Of a stretch of 7,355 nucleotides of DNA, positions 1-6,283 are shown piece by piece. Position numbers and translations under genes: made by a program. Source of the stretch: Candidatus Poseidoniaceae archaeon. Lineage in GTDB: Archaea; Thermoplasmatota; Poseidoniia; Poseidoniales; Poseidoniaceae. The first letter of the stretch is position 1. Each line of letters starts with the position of its first letter. The notes below the pieces were generated by a model that did not search any database, was not told the DNA's origin, and saw only the letters and a program-made list of their open reading frames with translations. Where the stretch lies: contig DUIP01000099.1 of the NCBI GenBank assembly GCA_013330285.1, positions 1 through 7,355 on the forward strand. The letters run 5' to 3'.

Positions 1-1142
1 CCGTCACTTGAACGGGCAAGAATCGTTGCTGGTTTGACGGTTTTTCCAGTGCCATGAGGGTCATATACAGTATCGAGGGCTTCGCTAAGGAACCAATCCG
101 CTTTACCGCCTGGTTCACCGTCGTATGTTTTCTTGACCTTCTTTGGCCCAAACATGCCGCCTGATTTCTTCTTGGTACCAGACGCCGCTTTTGTCGCCGC
201 CTTCTTGGCAGCGCTTTGCTTGCCTTTCGAGGCCTGCTTCTTTGGCGTGGATTTAGTGTCTGCACTTGCCACTGCTCGGCCCTTGAATTCTTCTTCCATC
301 TCGGAGCGGATCTCTTTTTCGAGTTCTTTACGAATGCTAACTTCGAGTTTTTCGCGCAACTTTGCTTCGATGACTCCAGGGTCGCCTTTTGCCGCTCGGG
401 CGATTGCATCATCGCGTTCATCCTTCATCGCCTGCATCACATTGAGATAGTGAGCAGCAACTTGTATGAGGGATGTCTCCATGGAAGCCTCAAGTTGCAT
501 CGAGACAACGGCACTTGAAGAGTCTCGCCACTTTCGCCATTGTAGCATGGTGTTGGCATGAATGTCTGAACCACATTTTGGACAGAAACTTCGCTTTGGT
601 GGTTTCAATACAGGGATCGCACGCATAGCATCAGGGTCAATTCCTTCGTGTTCACCACTTGCAACATCGTGAATGTGAGTGGATGCTTCCATTCCGTTAT
701 CCATCGCATCTCGGAACAACCCTTCACTGAGGTCAAGCTTTCCTGCTTGGATTAAATCCCATCCATTTGTTCCACGTACAACCGCTCGTACAGCAGCGTT
801 AGCTGCGGGAGATTGCCCCCATTCGTGGTTGGCATAGGCTGAGCCTGCTGACTCTTCCAGTTCGGTACCAAAGGCACCTGCAAGATCGACATCTTCGCCT
901 TCTGCAGGAGCAGCGATGCCAAGGAGAATCGGGTTTGCTCCCTCTTCGACCTTTGCAATCATATCGAATTTTTCTGCCATGGAAAGGTCTTCGCGGTGTC
1001 GAATCACTTCCTTGATTTGATTCAAATCGTGACCGGTTGCTGTGATTGGTCCCTGGCCAGTGAGGTCGTGACCACATGACAGGCAAAACTTAGCCGCCGC
1101 TTCAACACCCGCTTCACAGGTTGGACAGTACACCCCCGCCAT
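1..1142 (-). CDS. Zinc-ribbon and coiled-coil protein of unknown function (C-terminus cut by window edge)
   Basis: Reading the minus strand from the ATG at 1142 gives 380 codons without a stop, running off the left edge. I do not recognise the family. Residues 6-23 form a zinc ribbon (C6-x2-C9, C20-x2-C23, the second followed by GHDL). A further CPKCG knuckle lies at C187/C190, but no second cysteine pair follows it; H156, H158 and H165 lie just before it. Residues about 243-290 are a highly charged heptad-like helix rich in Glu, Lys and Arg, probably a coiled coil. Residues about 298-328 are Lys/Ala/Ser-rich, like a flexible basic linker. After M330 comes a more ordered segment (FGPKKVKKTYDGEPGGKADW) leading to the edge. 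There is no signal peptide or membrane segment, so it is probably cytoplasmic. The basic linker could bind nucleic acid or the ribosome, but that is inference. The start is set by the first ribbon cysteines following it directly; no in-frame ATG or GTG lies between it and the RBS-like GAGGTGA upstream. Confidence 0.85.
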   Translation of the reverse strand, partial: MAGVYCPTCEAGVEAAAKFCLSCGHDLTGQGPITATGHDLNQIKEVIRHREDLSMAEKFDMIAKVEEGANPILLGIAAPAEGEDVDLAGAFGTELEESAGSAYANHEWGQSPAANAAVRAVVRGTNGWDLIQAGKLDLSEGLFRDAMDNGMEASTHIHDVASGEHEGIDPDAMRAIPVLKPPKRSFCPKCGSDIHANTMLQWRKWRDSSSAVVSMQLEASMETSLIQVAAHYLNVMQAMKDERDDAIARAAKGDPGVIEAKLREKLEVSIRKELEKEIRSEMEEEFKGRAVASADTKSTPKKQASKGKQSAAKKAATKAASGTKKKSGGMFGPKKVKKTYDGEPGGKADWFLSEALDTVYDPHGTGKTVKPATILARSSD

Positions 1143-1158
1143 GTACCCATATACACGC

Positions 1159-1165
1159 TCACCTC
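1159..1165 (-). promoter_or_regulatory. Possible Shine-Dalgarno for the zinc-ribbon gene, with long spacing
   Basis: The minus strand reads GAGGTGA here, a good match to the archaeal anti-SD, but 16 nt separate it from the ATG at 1142. An out-of-frame ATG at 1150-1148 is closer (8 nt). The zinc-ribbon reading frame supports the 1142 start, so either the spacing is unusually long or the match is chance. Confidence 0.35.
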
Positions 1166-1219
1166 TTTTCAATGGTGATGGTCAAATGCCGCCATTTTGT
1201 TGCGGACTGTATGTCATCT

Positions 1220-1242
1220 CATGCGACGGAGGCTGTCGCATG
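1220..1242 (-). terminator. Perfect 8-bp hairpin just downstream of lysS
   Basis: CATGCGAC (1220-1227) and GTCGCATG (1235-1242) are exact reverse complements around a 7-nt loop. The first arm on the minus strand lies 14 nt past the lysS stop codon. No T-run follows on the minus strand, so it is not a classic intrinsic terminator. It may be a 3'-end stabiliser or processing structure for the lysS mRNA, or an operator for the zinc-ribbon gene about 80 bp further on. The remainder of the 114-bp gap (1143-1256) holds only an AT-rich patch (minus AACAAAATGG near 1192-1201) that could be a weak promoter element. Confidence 0.4.
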
Positions 1243-1256
1243 GCCCTCAAATCGTG

Positions 1257-2858
1257 TCAGTTGATGTGTTCAGCACAGGCGTTCAGGAGTTCAACAATTT
1301 TCTTTTGGTCCATTTCTGCGAGGATTGGAGCAAGTCTTGGCCCACGCTCTTTGCCCATGAGTGCAGCATATGCTGCTCTGTAGCCTGCTTTTGGAGAGAG
1401 TTCCATGTTTTTTGCCGACTGAGGGATTGCAGCACCAATGCTGGTAGCATTCCATTCGCAGTCTTCGAGTGCCTTTGCAAGCGAGTTGAGTACCGAGCGT
1501 TCATCATCGTTCAGTTCTGCGAGCGCCGAATGGTTTGGAGCATCCAAAATACTGATTTTCATTTCAAGAGGGAAATGCTTGGAATCAATCCATGCACGCA
1601 TTCGCGTTAACCGATCGATGAGTGATTGAGTTGGCTGTTCAATAGCTCCTGCGTGTCGTAAACTGTCCCACACAGCATCATCTGTGGTTTTGGTTTGGGC
1701 AAGAAGCGCAAGATGCCTGAAGGTGACTGCTGTGGCTTGAGCCACTTTCCCTTCTTCAACTGCGGCCATTCGCATGGCTCCAGCTGCATCTTCAACCTGT
1801 ACTCGTTGACGCCGACTTAGTTCTTCATTTGCTAATTCTGAGGTGTAATCTCTTGCTGCAAGTCGTTCATATTCGTCTGCGAGGTTCACCAAACTCATCC
1901 CAGTATCGAATTCAATAGCCTTGTTTGGTTTTGATTTTGCAACGAGCAGACGAAGGATTTCAGGTGGTACCAATTCGAGCGCTTCAATCGGACCGATGGT
2001 GTTTCCTGCAGAGGAGGACATGGCCCCTTGACCCTTCAGGCTGATCCATTCATAGGTCAATGGATGAGGTGCTTCATGGCCCAAAATTTGCACGATTTCT
2101 CGCCCAGTTGCGTAGGACCCGCCTGCAGCACCGTGATCTTTGCCAAATGGTTCACAGGTGACGCCAATCCAGCCCCACTTGGCAGGCCAATCGATTCGCC
2201 AGGGGAGTTTTCCCTCTCCTTTGGAAATGTCTGATGTACCATCGACGCCGTGCGAATCATGCCAATGAACAAGTGGGTATTCGTATCCGGTCACTTTTAC
2301 TCCGTCGAGTGAACCCTTTGAGTCGAGTGGGCTCCATGGAAACCAATCTTCTGCTAATTCACGCCCTGATATTCGCTCAATAGCTTCACGGATCTCGTCT
2401 GCTCTGTCGCATGCAATCTTGGCCAGAGCATCGAATTTCCCGGACTGATACGATTCAAGGTTGTCGATGATTCGTGGCCGGACACCAATTTGTTCTAACG
2501 CCTCGAGGAAAGGTTTCAGGAAATGATCACCATAGGTCCATCCCTCCTCAAATCTCTTCCAATCTGGGTTTCCATCTGCATCAGGTGCTGGAATGGATCC
2601 AAGTTGGTGCCCAATGAATTGCTCATATTCAGGTCCTAGAAATTCGTAGACTTTTCGCAGTGGGTCTGCGGTATCGACGACAAAAACAAACTCGACATCC
2701 AATCCTGCATTTCGAGCCGCTCGTGCGATCATATCGCCTGTGAGGATTTCACGAAGGTGCCCAATGTGGAATTCGCCACTTGGTGTGATTCCGGTTGAAA
2801 CAATGTGCTTGTCGCCTTTGTGGCTCAACGCCTTCGCTGCGACATCTGCCCAGTGCAT
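1257..2858 (-). CDS. lysS: Class I lysyl-tRNA synthetase
   Basis: This enzyme charges tRNA-Lys with lysine using ATP, in the cytoplasm. The 533-residue protein is full length for the class I (archaeal-type) LysRS family, which is unrelated to the class II LysRS of most bacteria. Visible signatures are the HIGH box at residues 31-34 within ITPSGEFHIGHLREI, the aromatic WRIDWPAKW segment at 220-228 and PFGKDH at 237-242 in the Rossmann catalytic core, and a KMSKS-equivalent loop at 280-286 (MSSSAGN), the form typical of this family. The region from about residue 320 onward is the helical anticodon-binding part. The ATG at 2858 sits 7 nt after a strong SD, which supports the start. It lies 11 bp downstream of gfcR on the same strand, so the two are probably co-transcribed. 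The stop is TGA. Identification is secure; the operon is inference from spacing. Confidence 0.97.
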   Translation of the reverse strand: MHWADVAAKALSHKGDKHIVSTGITPSGEFHIGHLREILTGDMIARAARNAGLDVEFVFVVDTADPLRKVYEFLGPEYEQFIGHQLGSIPAPDADGNPDWKRFEEGWTYGDHFLKPFLEALEQIGVRPRIIDNLESYQSGKFDALAKIACDRADEIREAIERISGRELAEDWFPWSPLDSKGSLDGVKVTGYEYPLVHWHDSHGVDGTSDISKGEGKLPWRIDWPAKWGWIGVTCEPFGKDHGAAGGSYATGREIVQILGHEAPHPLTYEWISLKGQGAMSSSAGNTIGPIEALELVPPEILRLLVAKSKPNKAIEFDTGMSLVNLADEYERLAARDYTSELANEELSRRQRVQVEDAAGAMRMAAVEEGKVAQATAVTFRHLALLAQTKTTDDAVWDSLRHAGAIEQPTQSLIDRLTRMRAWIDSKHFPLEMKISILDAPNHSALAELNDDERSVLNSLAKALEDCEWNATSIGAAIPQSAKNMELSPKAGYRAAYAALMGKERGPRLAPILAEMDQKKIVELLNACAEHIN

Positions 2859-2864
2859 TCTTCT

Positions 2865-2871
2865 TCACCTC
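2865..2871 (-). promoter_or_regulatory. Shine-Dalgarno of lysS overlapping the gfcR stop codon
   Basis: The minus strand reads GAGGTGA, 6-7 nt before the lysS ATG at 2858. Its first two bases are the last two of the gfcR TGA stop (2872-2870). A ribosome finishing gfcR would sit on this site, which suggests translational coupling and fixes the lysS start. Confidence 0.75.
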
Positions 2872-3463
2872 AAACAGGGACGGCTCGAATGATACCTCTA
2901 AGGGGTACATCTTGAATCTCGTTTCGAGTGGTTTTGTTGACAAGAACAATGGCAAGTCCAACGTCCCCACCCACTGAACGAATCGCTTCAATGGTCTTGC
3001 CCATGGTAACTCCGGATGAAAGGACATCGTCAATGATGACCACCTTCTTGCCGGCCACTTTGCCGTACTTGTTGGACAGAACGCCTTGACCGTCTTCGCC
3101 TTCGACGTTTCGGAAAATGGTGAACTCAGCGCCCAAGTTTCGTGCAACTTCGTGAGCGAAGGTGATGCCGTTGATGGAAATACCAACGACGGTGTCAATC
3201 CCTTCCAGTCCAAGTTCTTCGTCGGCGACATCGGCCATAATCGTGCCAACAGCAGCGATCCGTTCTGGACGCACACCGATGCTTCGCCAACCGATTCGAA
3301 CATCTGTTGGACGGTCTTCGTTTCCACCTTCAGTAAGCAACCACGAGATGGTGTCTTGCGAGAGTGAAAGTTCATCTGCAATTTGTTGGGAATTAAGCCC
3401 TTCTTTCCGCATGCCATAGGCTTGTGCTCTTAGTTCTTCGATGCTGAACACCATACTACTCAT
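2870..3463 (-). CDS. gfcR: GfcR-like HTH and phosphoribosyltransferase protein (PyrE-like regulator)
   Basis: This is a 197-residue protein with two parts. Residues about 8-45 form a helix-turn-helix (GLNSQQIADELSLSQDTISW). Residues about 60-197 form a type I phosphoribosyltransferase fold with the PRPP-binding loop VVIIDDVLSSGVTMGKT at 141-157. That layout matches the archaeal orotate phosphoribosyltransferase-like family whose haloarchaeal member GfcR regulates sugar catabolism genes. The ligand and targets here cannot be read from the sequence; it may be a nucleotide- or PRPP-sensing regulator, or retain some transferase activity. The start is bounded by an in-frame TAG at 3472-3470, three codons upstream; M4 (ATG at 3454) is an alternative start. 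It is first in an apparent operon with lysS and divergent from aIF2-beta. The family assignment is strong; the symbol denotes family membership, not a shown role in glucose metabolism. Confidence 0.88.
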   Translation of the reverse strand: MSSMVFSIEELRAQAYGMRKEGLNSQQIADELSLSQDTISWLLTEGGNEDRPTDVRIGWRSIGVRPERIAAVGTIMADVADEELGLEGIDTVVGISINGITFAHEVARNLGAEFTIFRNVEGEDGQGVLSNKYGKVAGKKVVIIDDVLSSGVTMGKTIEAIRSVGGDVGLAIVLVNKTTRNEIQDVPLRGIIRAVPV

Positions 3464-3546
3464 GTTGCGCTAAGGTCCCAACCTCATCAATCCTTTGCCC
3501 GTTCGCCTCCGATGGCTTCAAGAAAGAGCGGCACAGGCCTTGACGC
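3464..3546. promoter_or_regulatory. Divergent promoter region between gfcR and aIF2-beta
   Basis: These 83 bp separate two start codons facing away from each other, so both promoters must lie here or overlap the genes. I see no strong TATA box for either side. Weak candidates are AAAGGATTGA on the minus strand (around 3485-3496) and AGAAAGAG on the plus strand (3521-3528), the latter about 25 bp before the aIF2-beta ATG. As gfcR encodes an HTH protein, an autoregulatory operator here is plausible but not shown. Confidence 0.5.
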
Positions 3547-3957
3547 ATGAGCGACTTCGATTACGAGTCCCTACTCGACCGAGCACGAGAGAACATTCCC
3601 GAAGAAATCTCTTCGAGGTCGAGGTGGAGATTACCGCCGCCACAAATCCTCATCGAAGGACAGAACACTATTTTCCGTAATTTCAACGAGGTTGTCTCGA
3701 TGATGGATCGAGATGACAACCACGTCTACCAGTACATTCTCAATGAACTTGGCACCTCTGGTTCTCGTGATGGTCCACGTGCTCGATTCAAGGGTCGTAT
3801 CCCACCAAAGCGAATCAAGAAGACCATCTCCAACTATGTCAATGCATACATCAAGTGCACTCAATGTGGTGCGCCTGATACTCACTTTGAGAAGCACGAT
3901 CGAACAACCTTGCTCAAGTGTCAAGCATGCGGTGCGACTCGCCCAGTCAAACTTTGA
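3547..3957 (+). CDS. Translation initiation factor aIF2 subunit beta
   Basis: This is the beta subunit of the archaeal aIF2 heterotrimer, which brings initiator Met-tRNA to the small ribosomal subunit. The protein has 136 residues, the usual length for the archaeal form. It shows an N-terminal helix (residues 4-17), then the central alpha/beta domain with GQNTIFRNF at 38-46 and the conserved HVYQYILNELGTSG at 59-72, the RFKGRIPPKRI stretch at 80-90, and a C-terminal zinc ribbon with C104-x2-C107 and C125-x2-C128. An in-frame TGA at 3541-3543, two codons before the ATG, confirms the start. The stop is a tandem TGA TAA. The gene stands alone on the plus strand, divergent from gfcR, with oligo-T after it. 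Identification is secure. Confidence 0.96.
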   Translation: MSDFDYESLLDRARENIPEEISSRSRWRLPPPQILIEGQNTIFRNFNEVVSMMDRDDNHVYQYILNELGTSGSRDGPRARFKGRIPPKRIKKTISNYVNAYIKCTQCGAPDTHFEKHDRTTLLKCQACGATRPVKL

Positions 3958-3965
3958 TAAGTCTC

Positions 3966-4028
3966 TTTTTCTATAGAGAAGAAACACCTTTCCTTACGAG
4001 ACGTAATGATCGATTTGTTCGGTTTTTT
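3966..4028 (+). terminator. Oligo-T terminator region after aIF2-beta
   Basis: A T5 run at 3966-3970, eight nt past the stop, and a T6 run at 4023-4028 are the kind of oligo-U signals that end archaeal transcripts. A weak TCTCT/AGAGA inverted repeat flanks the first run. Between the runs I see no open reading frame or RNA gene. Confidence 0.45.
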
Positions 4029-4060
4029 CATATCGTTCACTACAGATTTACGAATGGATA

Positions 4061-4068
4061 AGATAAAT
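4061..4068 (+). promoter_or_regulatory. TATA-like box for the Asp-box lipoprotein gene
   Basis: AGATAAAT lies centred about 27 nt before the ATG at 4092 in an AT-rich patch (GGATAAGATAAATG). In archaea the TATA box lies about 25-27 bp before the transcription start, so transcription would begin at or near the start codon. This predicts a leaderless mRNA, consistent with no Shine-Dalgarno before this gene. Confidence 0.5.
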
Positions 4069-4073
4069 GCAGG

Positions 4074-4087
4074 CGCCCTTTAGGGCG
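4074..4087. repeat. GC-rich inverted repeat between TATA box and start codon
   Basis: CGCCCT (4074-4079) pairs with AGGGCG (4082-4087) around two bases. If the TATA assignment above is right, this palindrome lies in the promoter DNA and is not transcribed, so it could be a small operator rather than an RNA hairpin. That is inference. Confidence 0.4.
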
Positions 4088-4091
4088 GTGC

Positions 4092-5672
4092 ATGCGAGTC
4101 AGAGCGATACTCCTGTGTTTCTTGGTTGCCACCGTTTCCCTTTCGGGATGTTTTGGCGCTGAAGAAGTGGAAATAGAGGAAGAAGTGGTGATTGTTGAAG
4201 ATCAGCGGACATTTGTCACAGATAAATACGGCAATGACACCGATGTGGCCCCGCTCAACATGGAATTTCAATTCAGTGATGTTGGTGAAACCGGAAAGGA
4301 GCCCAGCATTGGCATCACCTCCAGTGGTTGTATCTTTTTCATCGCCATGGAGAAAGTGATGAGGTCGTGCGATTATGGCGAGGCGTGGGAGGAAACACAA
4401 GATCCGGTCCAATGCTCGCCAACCACAAGCGATCCTTATGGATGGGTGGACCCAATTACAGACCGGATTTTCAATGTCCAGATGATTGGACTCGAAACTT
4501 CATGGATCTGTTGGAGCGATGATGACGGCGATACATGGCTTGGAAACCCACACGACTCAGGCACGACTCCAATCAATGATCACATCAAATTAGCAAGCGG
4601 ACCCTGGACCAACACCGGCCCATATGCTGCGATCGGCGCTTTGACGACCAACCTATACGAGACAGCAGTGTACTACTGCTACAACAAACTCGTCGGCATT
4701 TTCTGCTTCACCAGTTTTGATGGTGGAGCTACCTTTGAAACGGGTGGGCAGATCATTGGATTAGCGACCACAAATGGAGGTCTGCACGGCGCCATCTCGA
4801 CGGCCCCTGATGGCACAGTCTACGTCACGCCGCGGGTTGAAACGCCAACCGTGATCGTTTCGAAAGACAATGGCTTTTCGTGGTTCGAACGTTCAATGGG
4901 CGAGGATGCAGGGACGCCATACCCAAGAAAGAATTCAGAAGTTTCAGCAGATACAGCCTCAAACGCTTATCACGTTTGGACCGGTGCTGACGAAGGCGTC
5001 TACATGTCACGCTCGATCGATTCGGGTGAAACTTGGGAACAGGAGAGCATTAGAATTTCACCCGCAGGTGTCATTTCAACCGTCTTTCCCCAAACCGATG
5101 CTGGTGACCCTGGGCGAATTGCCATCACCTACCTTGGAAGCGAAAATTCTGAACTGCTTGGTGAATCAAACATCGATGGAAGTCCTTGGGATGGAAACGC
5201 ACACTATGCTCCAAACAATGTGACCTACCACCTCTACATCACCTACAGTCTCAATGCTCTTGATGAGAACCCTATTTTCCACACTCAACGAGTGACTGAT
5301 GATCCTGTTCAGATTGGTTCCATTTGCCTCAATTCAGGTGATTGCAGGGACATTGGAGGTTCAAATCGAAACCTCCTGGACTTCAATGACTTGCATATCG
5401 ATCGAGAAGGACGAGTCTATGTTGCGTTTGCTGACGGCTGCACAGGTGATTGTGCAACGAATGAGAATGCGAGTGCTGAAGATTCGAGGGATGGAAGAGG
5501 CTCAGTTTACTATCTAGCGAGTGGTCCAAGTCTCCTTGAAGCATTTGACCAAATGGATCCACTTCTTGCAACGACCAGCAACGCCCAACCTCACGAGCCT
5601 TGTCAGGCAGAACCTTGCAAGCGAACCCGTGAGGATGATCGTGAAGGAACATCAGCATCTTCTGAGGCTTGA
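4092..5672 (+). CDS. Secreted lipoprotein with Asp-box (BNR) repeats, predicted beta-propeller
   Basis: This 526-residue protein starts with a basic n-region (MRVR), a hydrophobic core and a lipobox LSGC at 17-20, so it should be exported and lipid-anchored at C20. A very acidic stretch follows (residues 24-37), probably a linker from the membrane. Five Asp-box motifs (S-x-D-x-G-x-T-W type) are visible at residues 92-99, 142-149, 208-215, 257-264 and 308-315. Such motifs sit in the turns of sialidase-like beta-propellers, suggesting a six- or seven-bladed propeller over about residues 65-480. Twelve cysteines after C20 (80, 93, 108, 140, 196, 205, 412, 418, 450, 454, 504, 509) suggest disulphides, fitting an extracellular location. 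The C-terminal 30 residues are polar and look disordered. I see no clear sialidase catalytic set (Arg triad, FRIP box), so an enzyme or a binding role are both open. The gene has its own predicted promoter and converges with the ferredoxin gene 12 bp away. Confidence 0.88.
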   Translation: MRVRAILLCFLVATVSLSGCFGAEEVEIEEEVVIVEDQRTFVTDKYGNDTDVAPLNMEFQFSDVGETGKEPSIGITSSGCIFFIAMEKVMRSCDYGEAWEETQDPVQCSPTTSDPYGWVDPITDRIFNVQMIGLETSWICWSDDDGDTWLGNPHDSGTTPINDHIKLASGPWTNTGPYAAIGALTTNLYETAVYYCYNKLVGIFCFTSFDGGATFETGGQIIGLATTNGGLHGAISTAPDGTVYVTPRVETPTVIVSKDNGFSWFERSMGEDAGTPYPRKNSEVSADTASNAYHVWTGADEGVYMSRSIDSGETWEQESIRISPAGVISTVFPQTDAGDPGRIAITYLGSENSELLGESNIDGSPWDGNAHYAPNNVTYHLYITYSLNALDENPIFHTQRVTDDPVQIGSICLNSGDCRDIGGSNRNLLDFNDLHIDREGRVYVAFADGCTGDCATNENASAEDSRDGRGSVYYLASGPSLLEAFDQMDPLLATTSNAQPHEPCQAEPCKRTREDDREGTSASSEA

Positions 5673-5684
5673 ACTTCGACTGCT

Positions 5685-6026
5685 CTACTCATCCATTTTC
5701 ATTTGCAGATCTACCGCTCCAGTGCCGTGCTGCAAGTGCTCAACCATGGCGGCAACAGCGTCTTCGCCTTCCAATGTGTACCATATGCCCTCAGGATATA
5801 TGACAGCAGTTGTGCCGAATTCACAAAAGTCAAGGCAACCTGATTTCTGAACCCTTACATCGTGCAAACCCGCTTCCTTTGCTGCCCGTTTGATGGATTG
5901 CATAAGCGCCAAACTCCCTCGGCGTGAACATGAGGGGCGTGCTGAACCTTCGGGTCGTTCGTGCCCGCAGACAAACATATGTTGTCGATACCCAGGTTCT
6001 GTCCTGCCCTTTGGATCGGTAGGCAT
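5685..6026 (-). CDS. Thioredoxin-like [2Fe-2S] ferredoxin
   Basis: This is a 113-residue protein of the thioredoxin-fold [2Fe-2S] ferredoxin family, a small cytoplasmic electron carrier. Signature residues are C20 in HMFVCGHERPEGSARPSC, C33, and the C64-x3-C68 pair in KSGCLDFCEFG, matching the four cluster ligands of this family. The RPEG, SCSRRGS and later PEGIWY segments are also typical. It starts 4 nt after the stop of the carbinolamine dehydratase gene, with GGAGG inside the end of that gene, so the two are very likely co-transcribed and perhaps translationally coupled. The redox partner cannot be told from the sequence. The tail (GAVDLQMKMDE) looks unstructured. The 12-bp gap to the converging lipoprotein gene leaves no room for a separate terminator, so 3' ends probably overlap. 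Family assignment is strong. Confidence 0.93.
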   Translation of the reverse strand: MPTDPKGRTEPGYRQHMFVCGHERPEGSARPSCSRRGSLALMQSIKRAAKEAGLHDVRVQKSGCLDFCEFGTTAVIYPEGIWYTLEGEDAVAAMVEHLQHGTGAVDLQMKMDE

Positions 6027-6030
6027 CGCT

Positions 6031-6279
6031 TCAATCCTCCATTAAAGCATTGATACGCCGAGCCATTTCGGTATCTTTTTCAGTGATTTTTTCCTCATCA
6101 TGAGTGAATAATTCCACAACGACATAGCCCCATCCAAGATGGAGATCAGGATGATGATTAACTTCTTCAGCAACCATTGAAATCAGATCGACGAAGTTCT
6201 TTGCGGATGAAAAGTTTGGAAATTCGAACTCCCTCATCAAGCGTTGCTCAACAATGGCCCATCCCGTGGGGGCGTCCAT
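6031..6279 (-). CDS. Pterin-4a-carbinolamine dehydratase (4a-hydroxytetrahydrobiopterin dehydratase)
   Basis: The family dehydrates 4a-hydroxy-tetrahydropterin to quinonoid dihydropterin; in microbes without aromatic amino acid hydroxylases a role in molybdopterin metabolism has been proposed. With the start at 6279 the protein has 82 residues. It shows GW near the N-terminus, REFEFPNF, then the signature EEVNHHPDLHLGWGYVVVEL with HHP at 42-44 and W50, and FTH (H60) before the EKITEKD motif, all expected for the family. An ATG at 6339 would give 102 residues, but the added N-terminus (MKRSRKKARAATIHIY) lacks the usual LT-x-EE helix and lies over the end of the upstream gene by 56 bp. The 6279 ATG instead follows that gene's TGA by 4 nt, the same gap as to the ferredoxin downstream. 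I prefer 6279, but neither start has a good SD. The fold call is strong, the start moderate. Confidence 0.88.
   Translation of the reverse strand: MDAPTGWAIVEQRLMREFEFPNFSSAKNFVDLISMVAEEVNHHPDLHLGWGYVVVELFTHDEEKITEKDTEMARRINALMED
6036..6040 (-). promoter_or_regulatory. Shine-Dalgarno of the ferredoxin gene inside the end of the dehydratase gene
   Basis: The minus strand reads GGAGG, 9 nt before the ferredoxin ATG at 6026, within the last codons of the dehydratase (Met-Glu-Asp-stop). It supports the ferredoxin start and coupling of the two genes. Confidence 0.65.
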
Positions 6280-6283
6280 TGGT

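Noticed and set aside
133..518. Plus-strand open frames of 100-105 codons
   Set aside because: They lie antisense to the zinc-ribbon gene, whose minus-strand frame is open throughout with recognisable cysteine motifs; the plus frames show no known domain.
2749..3417. A 222-codon minus-strand frame across the gfcR-lysS junction
   Set aside because: It is an alternate frame of two securely identified genes and has no domain-like composition.
3631..3987. A 118-codon minus-strand frame opposite aIF2-beta
   Set aside because: aIF2-beta is unmistakable on the plus strand; the opposite frame is its shadow.
4092..5672. Annotating the lipoprotein as a sialidase
   Set aside because: Asp boxes occur in many propellers without sialidase activity, and no arginine triad or FRIP-type box is evident.
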